In this document: piece by piece, positions 43,530 to 54,849 of the stretch
How the letters are laid out: each line of letters begins with the position of its first letter
Position numbering within the stretch: the first letter of the stretch is position 1
DNA from: Microglena sp. YARC
Lineage: Eukaryota; Chlorophyta; Chlorophyceae; Chlamydomonadales; Chlamydomonadaceae
Direction: 5' to 3'
DNA: 64,000 nt
Assembly (NCBI GenBank): GCA_022414725.1
Contig: CM039467.1
Span: 13,044,744-13,108,743, forward strand
Made by a program: the position numbers and the translations under genes
The notes under the pieces: generated by a model
Seen by the model: only the letters and a program-made list of their open reading frames with translations
Told to the model about the DNA's origin: nothing
Database searches by the model: none

Positions 43530-43725
43530 GCCATCAGTCCTAGGGTAGTAGGGTGTACAAAGTCCCTAAGGTGTAACCAGTCCAAGCCATCAGTCCTAGG
43601 GTAAACCAAAACCCTGAGGTGTAACTAGTCTCAAGCCATCAGTCCTAGGGTGTACAAAGTCCTTAAGGTGTAACGAGTCCAAGCCATCAGTCCTAGGGTA
43701 TACCAAAACCCTGAGGTGTAACAAG
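43530..43725 (+). repeat. 48-bp tandem repeat in the Gag-only element
   Basis: Four copies with CCAAGCCATCAGTCCTAGGG and AAGGTGTAAC in the region between gag and the right LTR. Confidence 0.85.
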
Positions 43726-43739
43726 TCACCAAGAAAAAC

Positions 43740-44065
43740 CAAGACCCCGAGGCAGACCTGGCACCACCGGTATCTGGCCATCGAACAACATGAAACCTAG
43801 AACCCAAGACCCAAGACCCAAGACCCCGAGGCAGACCTGGCACCACCGGGATCTGGCCATCGAACAACATGAAACCTAGAACCCAAGACCCAAGACCCAA
43901 GACCCAAGACCCAAGACCCAAGACCCAAGACCCCGAGGCAGACCTGGCACCACCGGGATCTGGCCATCGAACAACATGAAACCTAGAACCCAAGACCCAC
44001 GACCCAAGACCCAAGACCCCGAGGCAGACCTGGCACCATCGGGATCTAGTCCTCGAACACATGAT
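43740..44065 (+). repeat. Variable tandem repeat with CCAAGAC runs
   Basis: Four units of GCAGACCTGGCACCACCGGG and ATCGAACAACATGAAACCTA separated by 2-7 copies of the 7-bp CCAAGAC. The right end leads to non-coding sequence up to the LTR at 44696. Confidence 0.88.
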
Positions 44066-44695
44066 TTACCTAGAAGAAGAAAAAAAAATGGAACTAGAGA
44101 CGTCTAGACCCTGAAAAAAAAAAAATTTGATACGAGCCATGAGTTGCCTTAGACCCACACTTGCAGCTCAAGCTCCAGTCTTGATACAATGCTTGCCGCA
44201 CTGCACACCCGGACACTTTGTGCCACAAGGGCCCTACACCAGGGTTAGTGAAGAGCCCATGGACAATGAGTCCCCCCTCCGGCCCTTGCTCAACAACCAG
44301 CAGGGCGAGGACTACGAGGACACTGATGGTAACAGCCACCAGCGACCTCACCGCCTACCTGGCACCAGCTCACGCCCCAGGCGTGCGCCTTGATGTGGAC
44401 TACATTCTATTTAGTTTTTTTTTTACTCACCCGTGCCCCCCGAGGAATATTTTTTTGGACTAAATAGAACGGTTGTAGTAGCATAGGACCCTGATACAAG
44501 TACCTGCACTTTCCGGTACATAGTAGATAAGTAGTAATAAGTCCGAGTGTCCACGATCCAAGTCCGAGTCCAAGATTTCAAGTCCAAGATCCAAGCCAAG
44601 ATTAATGTATTTTTTTGTTCTTTTCTCCTAGTAGAAAGTCTCAGGGTTCAGTTCTAATGATGAGGGCATCATTTGCTTGAGGTAGTGGGGGTGAG

Positions 44696-45597
44696 TGTTA
44701 CACCACGATTCGGGTGTGACACAAAGATACACGCACGTAGCGCAGTACAGTCAGATATGAGAGCTTTGAGTTGTAGTTTGGGCGAGGACCTGCGTAAGGT
44801 TCCGTCGCAATAGTAGGGGTCCGTCCAATGTTCCCGATCCAAGATCTAGTTGGCCGATGGAATGTTCCGTGGGGGATATTCCTAGGGAAAGGTCCGTTTG
44901 GGAGCGACCCTTTGAGAGAAGATCCAATTGGGAATATTCGAAGGAATGTTCGAGGAATGTTCTTTAGGAATATTCCGATGGGAAAAGCTATAAATAGAGT
45001 GCCTACGTCTGAGTCTTGAATTATATCTTAATTCACTTGTAACCCCGAGTCAAGAGTCACCCCTGGAGTCCCGTCTCTTGTCCCAGTCTCCTCTACGTGA
45101 GTTGTCTTTGATTCCCCGCATCGCCCTGTCGGACATATCCTTGTCGCGACCCGAGACCCTGATTTGCCAAGACCCTGAAGACCCCAGCCCGGCCTCCGCG
45201 ACATATCCTTGTCCCGGCCTCAAGACCCTGAAGACCCCAGCCCGGCCCCAGCGACATATCCTTGTCCCGGCCTCGAGACCCTGAAGACCCCCCCGAAAGT
45301 ACGTGCTCAGAGGCCGTACCTGTGGCTGGCATTAGGCTTGTATAGTTAAGATATGGAATAGCTGTCCGAAGACCTTCTGTCCGACGATCCGCGGTTGCGC
45401 GTCCCTTGACCAAGGACGGTAATTGTCGTCCACTAGACTTGGAATTAGTTAGATTACGGCACTACTTGATTGACTATCAGTCGCTTAGTTGTCAGCCGAC
45501 ACTACCCGACTAAACAGCAGTCGGTGACGTGTGCAGATTGGCCCTACCCTAAAGCGCGCTCCCTAACTCCTTTTCCTGTGTGTTACAGTACTGGAGT
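44696..45597 (+). repeat. Right LTR of the Gag-only element
   Basis: 902 bp, twin of 34317-35218. Its right end TGTTACA is followed by the GTACT target duplication. Confidence 0.95.
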
Positions 45598-45724
45598 CTG
45601 GAGACGAGGAGACGAGGCAGGAGACCGAGCAAACCAGTGAGCTTACATTGTGTCTGTAAAAGGTATCGTATCAGGAGTAGGAGAGTACTTGATACTCTTA
45701 CTATAGGAAAGGTCAGCATGATCT

Positions 45725-46510
45725 GGAATATACGAAGGACAGCGATCGGTACAGTAACACCCCCAATGCCCAAACCTAGGCACACACGTGCCTATACCCT
45801 AGCTTGTGGGTGAATTGCCAGCTCGACAGAGTGAAAGCGCCAGTCAGCATGAAGGGCTGCGCATGCGCATGCGCAGCGAGCCAATGACACTCCTGGACTT
45901 GGTCAAAATTCGCCAAGACTAAAGGACTCAGACAAATTTCGCGAGACTGTTATAAATTTACATCATCCATCATACACGAAGCAAAATGTTGCGAAGCACT
46001 GATCATAATTTACATCCACCATCCACTGACACATGGGCCAGGTGCTGCGCCTTCCTATTTCTTAGTCTAGGAAGATCTACTGAGCTTCGGCATTAACGCT
46101 TTCGAGCTGCACGCTAACGCCTCCCTTCCTTGCTTGCGTGCTACGCGAAAAGGGGGAGCTCCCTCCCCCCGCACGGCATATTTCAAAGCTTGAACTATGT
46201 CTACAGCCCCAAAGCCCCCCCCCCCCCCAGGTGATTGTTCTAGAAGCTCGCCCAAAGCAAGGAAGGGTGTTATCATAGACGAGAAGAAGATCCAGTCTCG
46301 CTCGACTTAGGTTAACAAATGGACAGATCTGTATTTTTGAATTGTTCCTCGTTGCGCGAAATCGACGTTGCGCAGCCCTTCATGCTGACTGGCGCTTTCG
46401 CTCTGTCGAGCTGGCAATCACCCACAAACCAGGGTATAGGCACGTGGGGGTCTAGGTTTCGGCATCGGGGGTGTTCCTGTACCGATCGCTGTCCATATAC
46501 GAAAGCATAA
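45725..46510. repeat. Long inverted repeat (arms about 140 bp)
   Basis: The left arm, about 45729-45870 (GGACAGCGATCGGTACAG to CATGAAGGGCTGCGCA), is repeated in reverse complement at about 46368-46507 (TGCGCAGCCCTTCATGCTGA to CCGATCGCTGTCC), roughly 85-90% identical. The spacer is about 500 bp with GCATGCGCATGCGCAGCG at one inner edge and a poly-C run at 46218. No transposase frame is seen. It could be a foldback-type element or the ends of a decayed DNA transposon. Confidence 0.75.
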
Positions 46511-47340
46511 CTCAGATCAGAGGTCCAAGTGAAGGACGCGAGAAGGCGAGTCAGCGTACGACAGACTACGGAACAGTAGTGCTCCAACACTCCCCCTCCT
46601 CCGGTTGTATTTTTCTTCCGCCGGCGGCCTGTCAACTTGACGCAGGGGGCAAGGTCCATACTGTGGGCGTTGGGTCGTACTTTTTCTTGATGAATCGCAA
46701 ATCATTATTTCGTCATTCTTTTGTCATTCTTTCTTCCTTCTCGCGGGAGTCGCGTCAGATCCGATTCGACAGTATTACCACGGTACTGCACGGTACTGCA
46801 CGGATCCTTGAGGGTTTCGCGGATAGATGATCCAAAATCTACGCCATGTACGACAGGTCGAGAAATAAAACGATAAATAATTCGTGCGGAGGGTCTATCG
46901 TAAATAACCTTACTAGTTTTGGCGGGCAAATTGAAGTTATCGGGAAAGCCCCGAAGCGCGCCATGCTCATCCACTAAACTGCCGCGGAATTCAAACGAGG
47001 CCGCGTTTGAACCGGCAATTCGAATGTTTGGCTGGACAGGCTGCCACTGCACTGTCAACGTGTTCTACCAACTAGGGTAGACTGAAGGAATGGGCTCCTG
47101 GATTGCAGGTTCGCCTTCTTGACAGGAGGAAAGGAGGTAACTGCCAATCCCGAATGTTACGACAGTACGAGCTGTTGGTGGCGAATTGCGCATTCGGCAG
47201 AAGACTTGCCAAATACTTCTGATTCGCTGATGAAAAATGGCGAAGAGTGTTGTGACGGTCTGACTGATAGTGATCCTCACCCGTCCTCACCCCTCGAGGA
47301 GGCGACGACTTCCCGTCTGACCCGTCCGCGTCCGCGGGAG
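46511..47340. other. Intergenic sequence, no gene seen
   Basis: Several 60-120 codon frames on both strands, none with a recognisable domain. A short CACGGTACTGCACGGTACTG repeat is near 46780. Confidence 0.4.
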
Positions 47341-47349
47341 ACTAGTGAT

Positions 47350-47390
<41 letters not shown>
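47350..47390 (+). repeat. Poly-G tract of about 41 bases
   Basis: An uninterrupted G homopolymer. Other tracts of at least 20 are at 7880, 25237, 25722, 31981 (C) and 48380 (C). Confidence 0.8.
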
Positions 47391-47391
<1 letters not shown>

Positions 47392-47896
47392 ATGCACAGA
47401 TAAGATAAGAAACCACGACAGTGGGACGTGGCACCGAAGCAGAGTGTGCCGTAACACGTAGCACGGAACTTTCTGTAAATTATATCACTAATGCCTGCCT
47501 ATCTATGGAAACGGAATTGGGAATCACTATGAGAGATAAGTACGAGAAGGGTCTACAGCCTGTGCACAAGGCATGCCAGGTCACTCGCCAGCATCGAAGA
47601 CAGGTCACTTGCCCAGATTCGAGATTCGAGCGGGGCAGAAATCTAGCTTTTGAAAAGTCACATCGGAGTACTGTGTTTTAATTTTCTGTTCGCATTGACT
47701 TTTCGACAGCTCGATTTTAACAGCCAAGAAACCCAGCTTGCTCGTTCCTCCATTGGAAAGAAAGAGGAATTGACAACCTGACCCATGCAGTGAAGCACAT
47801 GTGTCAGGCAAGCAACCGTGCCAAGCAGCCAATGTCGCTCAGCAGAGTGGTATAATGGTATTCTAGCCGACGCCAGTCGCTACTTGCTTTCAGGCG
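47391..47896. other. Intergenic sequence, no gene seen
   Basis: No recognisable coding frame. A local GGTCACTCGCC / GGTCACTTGCC duplication is near 47580-47612. Confidence 0.35.
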
Positions 47897-48127
47897 TGTT
47901 ATTCACCGGGTTTTCCCCGTTCACCTAGAGTGCACGCCCTGTAGCACTGTATTGTAGTGCCGCTGCCAGCTATGGCACGGACTCTGATGCCGGTACCCTG
48001 AGGTACCGTGCCATCTAAATAATTACTCCTAGCGCATTGCTCGAGTGCTTTATCTAACTGTAAACGATCAGATTCTCTTGCTACTTCCCTTCGTCACTGT
48101 GCGCTGCACATAACTCCGGAAAGCTTT
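47897..48127 (+). repeat. Diverged solo LTR of the Copia C family
   Basis: Runs from TGTTATTCACCGGGTTTTCC to CTGCACATAACTCCGGAAAG, parallel over its length to the 246-bp LTR at 62856-63101 but with many substitutions and indels. No internal sequence or second LTR is adjacent, and no clear target duplication is seen. Confidence 0.75.
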
Positions 48128-48377
48128 AGGTCACGGTCCCCTCATTGCTAGATTGGCCTTCGCTGCGGAATTACGCCGAGCAAAGGACATTTTGACTGCT
48201 GTCGTGCGCTCATCTCAACTTTTGAAAGGACGAGTAGGAAAACTCTCCAACCCTGTGACATTGACTTCCCCCGTGAGGAACATCCTTTGTGCACAACCAT
48301 CATCCGCGTCCGGATTGATTTGCTCCCCTAAGCCAACAAGCTGTCCTCCAGCCGTCGCAAGACAACATACCCACTGC

Positions 48378-48379
<2 letters not shown>

Positions 48380-48407
<28 letters not shown>
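48380..48407 (+). repeat. Poly-C tract abutting the Gypsy LTR
   Basis: About 28 C, ending exactly where the Gypsy 3' LTR begins (TGTAAC at 48408). Confidence 0.75.
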
Positions 48408-48408
<1 letters not shown>

Positions 48409-48779
48409 GTAACAGCTCAGAAGCAACGGCGGAAGAGCGGCTTACACGAAGGGAGATAATAGCTAGAATGACAGGAGATTAGAATAAGGTTCGGAGGTCT
48501 AGCTAGTAGCTATAGGATACTACGTCACTAGTATGGTTAGTTGTTAAGTATGGTAAGGGATGTAGGATGCTCTCGAAGGCTCGTCAATAGGTTTAATGAT
48601 GATGGCCGTGAAGAGAGCAATCCGATATTGTAAGGCAGCCGGCAGGCGTGCTTGTGAGAGAGGCAGTACATGAGGAAGTACTGTCTCTTCGTGCGTACGC
48701 TGTTACTTAGACCAGAGGTATGACTGTACCTAGAGGTCTAATAACGGTCAGAGCCTGTGAAGGAGTCTGTACCGTTACA
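48408..48779 (-). repeat. 3' LTR of the Gypsy element
   Basis: 372 bp with TGTAAC / GTTACA ends. Partner LTR not in window, so the boundary rests on the termini and the adjacent polypurine tract. Confidence 0.75.
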
Positions 48780-48941
48780 CCCCCCCCCATCCATGAAGAG
48801 ATGCGGACCCCGCATCTATCGGAGGGAAAGAAAAGGTGAAACACCTAAACGAGACGTGCGTGGGCTCGAAATATACTTGCAGAACACAAGTTGGTCCCGG
48901 AGGAGACCATTTAACATCCCTTTCGTGCCAACTCCGGATCC

Positions 48942-51900
48942 TTAGACGGAAGGATTCTTGCGTTTCGTGCGAGAGCCGGTACGATAGTCGCGGTCTCTTT
49001 GAGACCGTTGCAGCCAAGCTGTAACAATCTGGGGCGACTTCTCATCGATGTCCTTGGCGGATTCCCAAGTGTCTTGTTCGATACCGTAACCCGCCCAACG
49101 GATGAGGTATTCCTCTCGGCGTTTGGAAGAGTTTTTAATCACGCGCGATTTCTGGCGCATGATACATGCTGCTGTCCAAGTGGGCGAACCAGCGGTGTCG
49201 AACTCCAAGGGCTGACCGAGGTGCGGTTGACCGTCAGAGTGCCAAGGTTTGAGAAGGCCGACATGGAACACCGGATGAAGCTTCATCATTTTCGGGAGGT
49301 CCAGGCGACACGCCGTAACCTGTCGGACGTCTTGAGTGACTTCGTCTCGCGGACCAACTACTCCAGAAATTGTATATGGTCCGACCCAGCGAGGGACAAA
49401 TTTAGGCTTGCATGTTGCCTTGAATTTCATATTTCTGGTGGAAAGGAGGACCTGTTCTCCAACTGAAAACGTCACTTCGCGGCGACGCGTGTCTTAATTC
49501 GCTTTTTGCCTACTTTGGGCTGCCTTCAGGCAGTCTCTGCAATGGTTTTGGCGGTCAATGTGGGATGCCCACTATGACTTAGCAGCTGGGCATTTGGAGT
49601 CTACCTCAGCGGCCATGGGGGTACTTACGAGGGTCATAACCCAAGTACGCACGAAATGGGGTATTTTGGATAGATTCCTGCCACGAGTTGTTAATAGCAA
49701 ACTCAACAAGAGCCAACGATTGGTCCCAATCATCGTGGTAAGGACCGACGTGATGGCGAATCATATCCTCGATAACGCGATTCATACGTTCCGTTTGACC
49801 GTCGGTTTGAGGGTGGAAAGCGGTCGAAAATGCCTGTCGTGTTCCCATGAGGCGCTGAAGTTCTGAGCCGAAATGGCCTGTGAACCGGGCGTCTCGATCA
49901 CTGAGCAACTTCTTAGGGATGCTGTGGTGGCGGACCACTGTGGCCAGATAAATAGCGGCAAAGCCAACAGCCGAAACTGTAGTCGAACATGGTGCGACAT
50001 GCACCATTTTGGACAGCTTATCCACGAAAACGGCAATAGCATCATGACCCGAAGTCGTAGAGCTGTTGTCAAATCTGTGCTAACACAATCCCCAAATTGT
50101 AAAGGGATTTCGACCGGGACCAACGTGCCACCAGGCTTTAAGTTCCCTGGCTTGTTGGTCTGACACGAATGACAACGTTTGATGAAGTCCTTGACGTCGG
50201 CAGTGACACCATCCCAAATGAATGTACGGGTGACCAGTTCAAGGGTTTTCGTGCGGCCGCAATGACCCATATAAATCGGATCATGCTGTTCCCGGATGAT
50301 ATCCTGCTTGAGAACTCGGTTGTCCGGGACACACAAGTAATCTCGTCCGTGCTTGGATTTCTTGAACCAAAACCCGTCGCGTGAGAACTTGTCCCGCAGA
50401 CGTTTGTGACCCGCAGCAAAAAGTGGGTCAGACGGGTAACCCTCCAAGATTCTATCCATGATGGATTTGATTGGCAGAGGTGAACCCGTAATTGGCTTTT
50501 TCGAACGAACACGAGGCTTGCACTCTGTGACTGACAGCGAGTATACCATGAGGTGGAGCGAAAGATCGTGGTCGCCTGGTGTAGACAAGTTAGGATTACG
50601 GCTGATCGGATCAGCCACGTTATTACGGCCGGCCCTATACTCCCATGTATAATGAAAAGGCGCGAGAGTCTCTTGCCAACGCCCCATGCGACGAGAGAGG
50701 ACACTCTTGGTATCGAAGTAAGTAAGAGGGTTATGGTCCGTGACCAATGTCATCCGGGACCCCTCAAAATAACAACGCCATTCGGTCAACGCATGGACGA
50801 TACCAAGCATTTCTTGTGCCGACACAGTATAGTTATTTTCAGCAGGGATGTATTTCTTGCCAAAGTAAGCTACAGGGTGTTTATCCTGTAGTAAAACAGC
50901 GCCTGTGCCTAACAGAGAAGAGTCGGAAATATCCTCGAAGGGCTTGTCAAAATCGGGGAGCATGAGAACCGGGGCAGAAGTCAAAGCCGTTTTCAACCCT
51001 ACAAAAGCGGATGAATGGGCCGCTGTCCATTTTGCTCCAAAATCGCCTTTGAGTTTTGTAAGGTCCGAAAGAGGAGCTGCCATGGACGAATATCCTTGGA
51101 TGAACTTTCGAAAATAATCGGTCAAACCCAAGAACTGCTGAACGTGTTTCGCATGTCGAGGGGTTGGCCAATCTCGGACGGTAGCTACTTTTTTCGGATT
51201 AACCTTGACGCCGTTACGACCAATAATGTGGCCTAAGAACTTAATCTCGGATTGGTTAAAAGTGCACTTAGACAATTTCGCATAGAATTCCTCGTCTTGT
51301 AAGACCTGCAGGACCTTTTCGAGGTTAGCTGCGTGCTCTTCGGGATAACGACCGTAAACCAGGATATCATCGAGATACACCACCACGAACTTGTGCAAGT
51401 AAGGAGCAAAAATCTTGTTCATTACTGCCTGGAAAGTGGCTGGAGCGTTCGCTAAACCCATGCCCAGCACTTTGAATTCGTACTGACCCATCGGAGTGGT
51501 AAAGGCCGTCTTAGGGGCGTCTTCGTCCGAAATTCGAATCTGGTAATAACCCGAAGTGAGGTCAAGGGAGCTAAAAATAGTAGCCCCGCTCAGCCTAACG
51601 ATGGTTTCGTCAATCCTAGGATCCATAGGGGAAGAGCTCGGTGTAATGAATCCGTGCTTTAACAAGCCAGCCACGTATTCTTCGCAAAGAGCTGTCTCCG
51701 CAGGGCTCATGCGTCGATTGCGACGATAAGGTGCATACGCGTTTTCCTCAGTCTTGATAACATGAGGAATATCCCGATGCTTCGGAGTTTGCATGGGATG
51801 AGCATTGAACACTTTCTTGAATTTACGCAACAAGTATCGGACCACATGGGCGGGCATTAGGGCAGGATCACCATGTTCCGGACAATTTTCTTTGACCCAC

Positions 51901-52763
51901 GTTTCGAAGTCGACTTCAACTTCAGGTGGGCTCGGAAGATGAACCGAACTGGGGACAGCTTTAGCCAGAAGGTCCGCGGTTTCGGTGGCTGATACATTAG
52001 AGGCGGGGTAGTCCACCGGACGAGAATCACGAATGTTGACCATAATGTGATTGGCCCCAGCCTTCAAAAATTTCGCTGCCTTACGACCAGAAATGACAGG
52101 GTAAACTGATGAATCACCCGAAAGTGCCATAGTGAAAAACGAATGGACCGAACTATCTCTCGTTCTGTTTACTGGAATTAAGCTACAACCATGCTTTTTA
52201 AGAATAAGGCGCATGTCGTCATAATCGAGAATGGCTTTTTCGTCACGCATCCAATCGGAACCGAGGATGAGGTCGAGACCACCAGGGAGTTTATCGACGA
52301 CATGGACATGGGCAGAACCTTTGAATCGCTGAATGCTGAACGGCAAAGTGGCTGTACCATTGATACCAATGATACCTTCGTTCGCACACGTGAAGCCTTC
52401 GGTACCATGCTCCCATGGGCGAATGTGCAGGCATAACCGCTCAGCCATGTCTTGAGCCATCAAACAACCCGCAGCGCCTGAATCGGCCAACGGGACCATC
52501 TGATTCGAACCAGAGCGTGCATTAAATATCATGTCAGTGGCAGTCTTGGTATTGACTTCATAAAGTCTGTCCAATCGTTTAAGTTTGACCGGGGAAGCGT
52601 TGGTACCGCCGGGATCGATGTTGATTCCGTCGGTTATATTTGGTGGGGCGGCGGGCGATATCTTGCAGTGCTCTGCCTTTGGGATCGCCGACCAGTTTCC
52701 ACCAGTGTTTCTTAGTCCGCGATTCAACCGGACTAGGGACCTTGGGTTTTTCTTCCGGACCAA
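48942..52763 (-). CDS. Gypsy pol: protease-RT-RNase H-integrase-chromodomain (frameshifted)
   Basis: The main frame, 52763-49782, holds protease (MVPLADSGAAGC), RT (SSLDLTSGYYQIRI, YLDDILVYG), RNase H (EDISDSSLLGTGAVLL, VTDHNPLTYF) and the integrase zinc region (HDPIYMGHCGRTKT...CHSCQ). Near 50030 it shifts to 50025-49606 for the integrase core (HHSIPKKLLSDRD, FHPQTDGQTERMNR), then again to 49475-48942 for the C-terminal domain (WVGPYTI, LKLHPVFHVGLL type) and a chromodomain (EEYLIRWAGYGIEQDTWE). The RNase H catalytic motif is altered (EDISDSS where TDAS is usual). Chromodomains steer integration towards modified chromatin. Frameshifts indicate an inactive copy. Confidence 0.92.
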
Positions 52764-53895
52764 AATAAACTGCCTTCGTGGTTTCGTTGATCGCGTGCCA
52801 TTCTTTCATCATAAGACAAGCTTTTTCGGAATCTGGCGGATCATACCACACCTGAGTAGCCATGCGCCGAGGAGTGGAACCATCTGGAGGAGGCTTAACA
52901 TGGTTATCGCCCGACTGGTATTCCTTAAGGAGTTCCATGCCCTTCAGTAACCGAGAGACGTGTTTGTCCGAACTAGCCTGACTAGGGAGGACGAAAATAC
53001 CGGACGTCTCATATGGAGAGTCATTTTTGCTTTCCCAATAATGTTCGAGTACGGAGACTGCATCGGCAGGGAGAGGATGAGCATAAACACAAGATCCAGC
53101 CAACGAAACATGCATGCCATGCTCCGTGGAATATTTGTAGGGACAGGGAGAAGATTTCCATTTAGTGCTCGTTACATCAATGGTAGGGGTTAAGCCCAAC
53201 ATCTCAAAAATTTCTAACTGGGCCGCCAAGGTAAGTTCTAAAGGGAACACGTCTTGAACAGTATCTGCTTTGACTACACGGTCAGGGCCAACTGTCATGA
53301 CCCGGCCGGCAACTTCCTAGGGCCAAGAAGGAATCGGGCCATTGTTATCCCTTTTCCAATCAGGGCAGGTCTTGTCCGAGAGTGCGGGCCATTGGTTGTT
53401 CGGATCATACCTGACGACTAGGCATTCGGCAGGGGTCGCACGATCAGATATGCACTGAGCCATCTTATGAAAGCACCAAAAACACCTAGAACCCTGCTGG
53501 AGCCAAATTGACTGGCCAACACTCACGGAATTGTTCATGTGCATGGGGCTATTAGGGTCCTTACCACTGAAATCCGGTGCAGCTCACTGATCCGAACCCA
53601 TAGTACTGTGGCCCCGGCCCCGGCCAGCCCCTTGGCCATAACCGCGACCCGTCCCTCTACTGATAGAGTTAGAACCGAAAGCACCACGAACATGACGACC
53701 ACCTTCAGAATTAGCCGGGCGAGCAAGTTGCCCCGAGCGGCCACCACGTCCACCCCGTCCCCCGTTAGAGTGGGGACCGATCCTGGCGGACTTGCCGGGT
53801 CGGTCATCGGTGTCCATATCTACTCCTCGAGTGCCTACGTGTCTTTCGTCATCATGCGAATCATCAGAGCCGGAATCAGCTGGGGGTGGAGAAGG
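52579..53895 (-). CDS. Gypsy gag 3' part and gag-pol linker (in-frame stops)
   Basis: Frame from 53895 (PSPPPADSGSDD) through an RG-rich stretch (GGRGGRGGRSGQLARP) to TGA at 53586-53584. It continues in the same frame through a Cys/His cluster (CFWCFHKMAQC) to TAG at 53319-53317, then 53298-52579, which overlaps the protease frame. RG-rich and Cys-rich segments fit a nucleocapsid. The two in-frame stops may be decay; the TAG lies where gag-pol recoding would be expected. Confidence 0.6.
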
Positions 53896-53900
53896 AATGG

Positions 53901-54125
53901 TGTTATTCACCGGGTTTCACCGGCTCACCTAGAGTGACTTAGAGTGCACAAGACTCCTCCCTGCTGCACTGTACTGCTGTGCCGCTGCCAGCTATGGCAC
54001 GGACACTGATGCCGGTACCATGAGGTACCGCGGCATCCCAGTACTTTCTCCTTGCGCATTGATCGAATGCTTATCTAACTGTAAAGATCTTATCCTTACC
54101 GTCTTCCCCTCGTCTCTGTGCTCTG
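53901..54125 (+). repeat. Left LTR of Copia C, first part
   Basis: The remaining 21 bp lie at 61032-61052 beyond the nested element. Combined length 246, equal to the right LTR. Confidence 0.93.
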
Positions 54126-54492
54126 TATCAGCTATAATCACTTCTAAGAGTGGACAGAGATGTATGCAGCGGAGACAGACGCGCCAATCTATACACAGAG
54201 ACGAGAATAGCTTTACAAGCACTGGAGACCCATCAAGGGGCACCAGTGGTGGAAGAGACCGTTGACTATAACCTAACTAGAACCTAAGTCAGGTATATCC
54301 ACATAGAGATGCAACGGTAACCTAGCTGACAGGAAGCTGTCACCACTGAGTCACTCAAAGGATGACACAGTCTGCGGGAAGCTGTCAGTACGGGAAGCTG
54401 TCACAGTACTGTCAGGACCGATAGTTCTAAGGGAGTACAGAAGTAGTCACCAAGTCATAAAACGCGTGAGAGCAACGCAATTCATGCTGATA
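54126..54492 (-). repeat. 3' LTR of Copia element B
   Basis: 367 bp. Shares blocks with the LTR of element A (CACCAAGTCATAAAACGCGT, CGATAGTTCTAAGGGAGTAC). Confidence 0.95.
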
Positions 54493-54849
54493 CTCCACCT
54501 ATGACACAGGTGACATACAATACTAGTACTCCACCTATGGCACTGGGGACATAGAACTATATGTAACAATTAAAAAAAAAATCAAAGAACTCCGAAAACG
54601 AGAGAACCATGAATGGAACCCAAAGGGTGTAAATGAAGGAATGTAACAAGGCAAAAAACCAAAGTTTGCCTAGTGGAGAAACTAAATATCTAAGTCGGGT
54701 AACAACGGTATAGAAAACCCGATCCGGGAATAGGAACCTAATGCCAATCAAAGATAACGAGAGAAACTCTAAAATGAACCAAAAAAAAAAAATTCCAGAA
54801 CACATGTAAGCAAAAGTCAAGAATACATGGAACCAAAAAAAAAATTGGT

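Larger units (their letters stand above)
34317..45597 (+). mobile_element. Gag-only LTR retrotransposon (TR-GAG type) with a nested Copia element
   Basis: Two near-identical 902-bp direct repeats (34317-35218 and 44696-45597) start TGTTACA and end TGTTACA, flanked by the 5-bp duplication GTACT (34312-34316 and 45598-45602). After the left LTR, TTGGTTTCATAGC resembles the 3' end of initiator tRNA-Met as a primer site. A purine-rich AGGTAGTGGGGGTGAG precedes the right LTR. Removing the nested Copia (35527-42457 plus one GCCTT) leaves about 4.3 kb with one Gag-like frame and no protease, RT or integrase, so it depended on helper elements. By eye the LTRs differ at about three bases and two single-base indels, so the insertion is recent. 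Confidence 0.93.
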
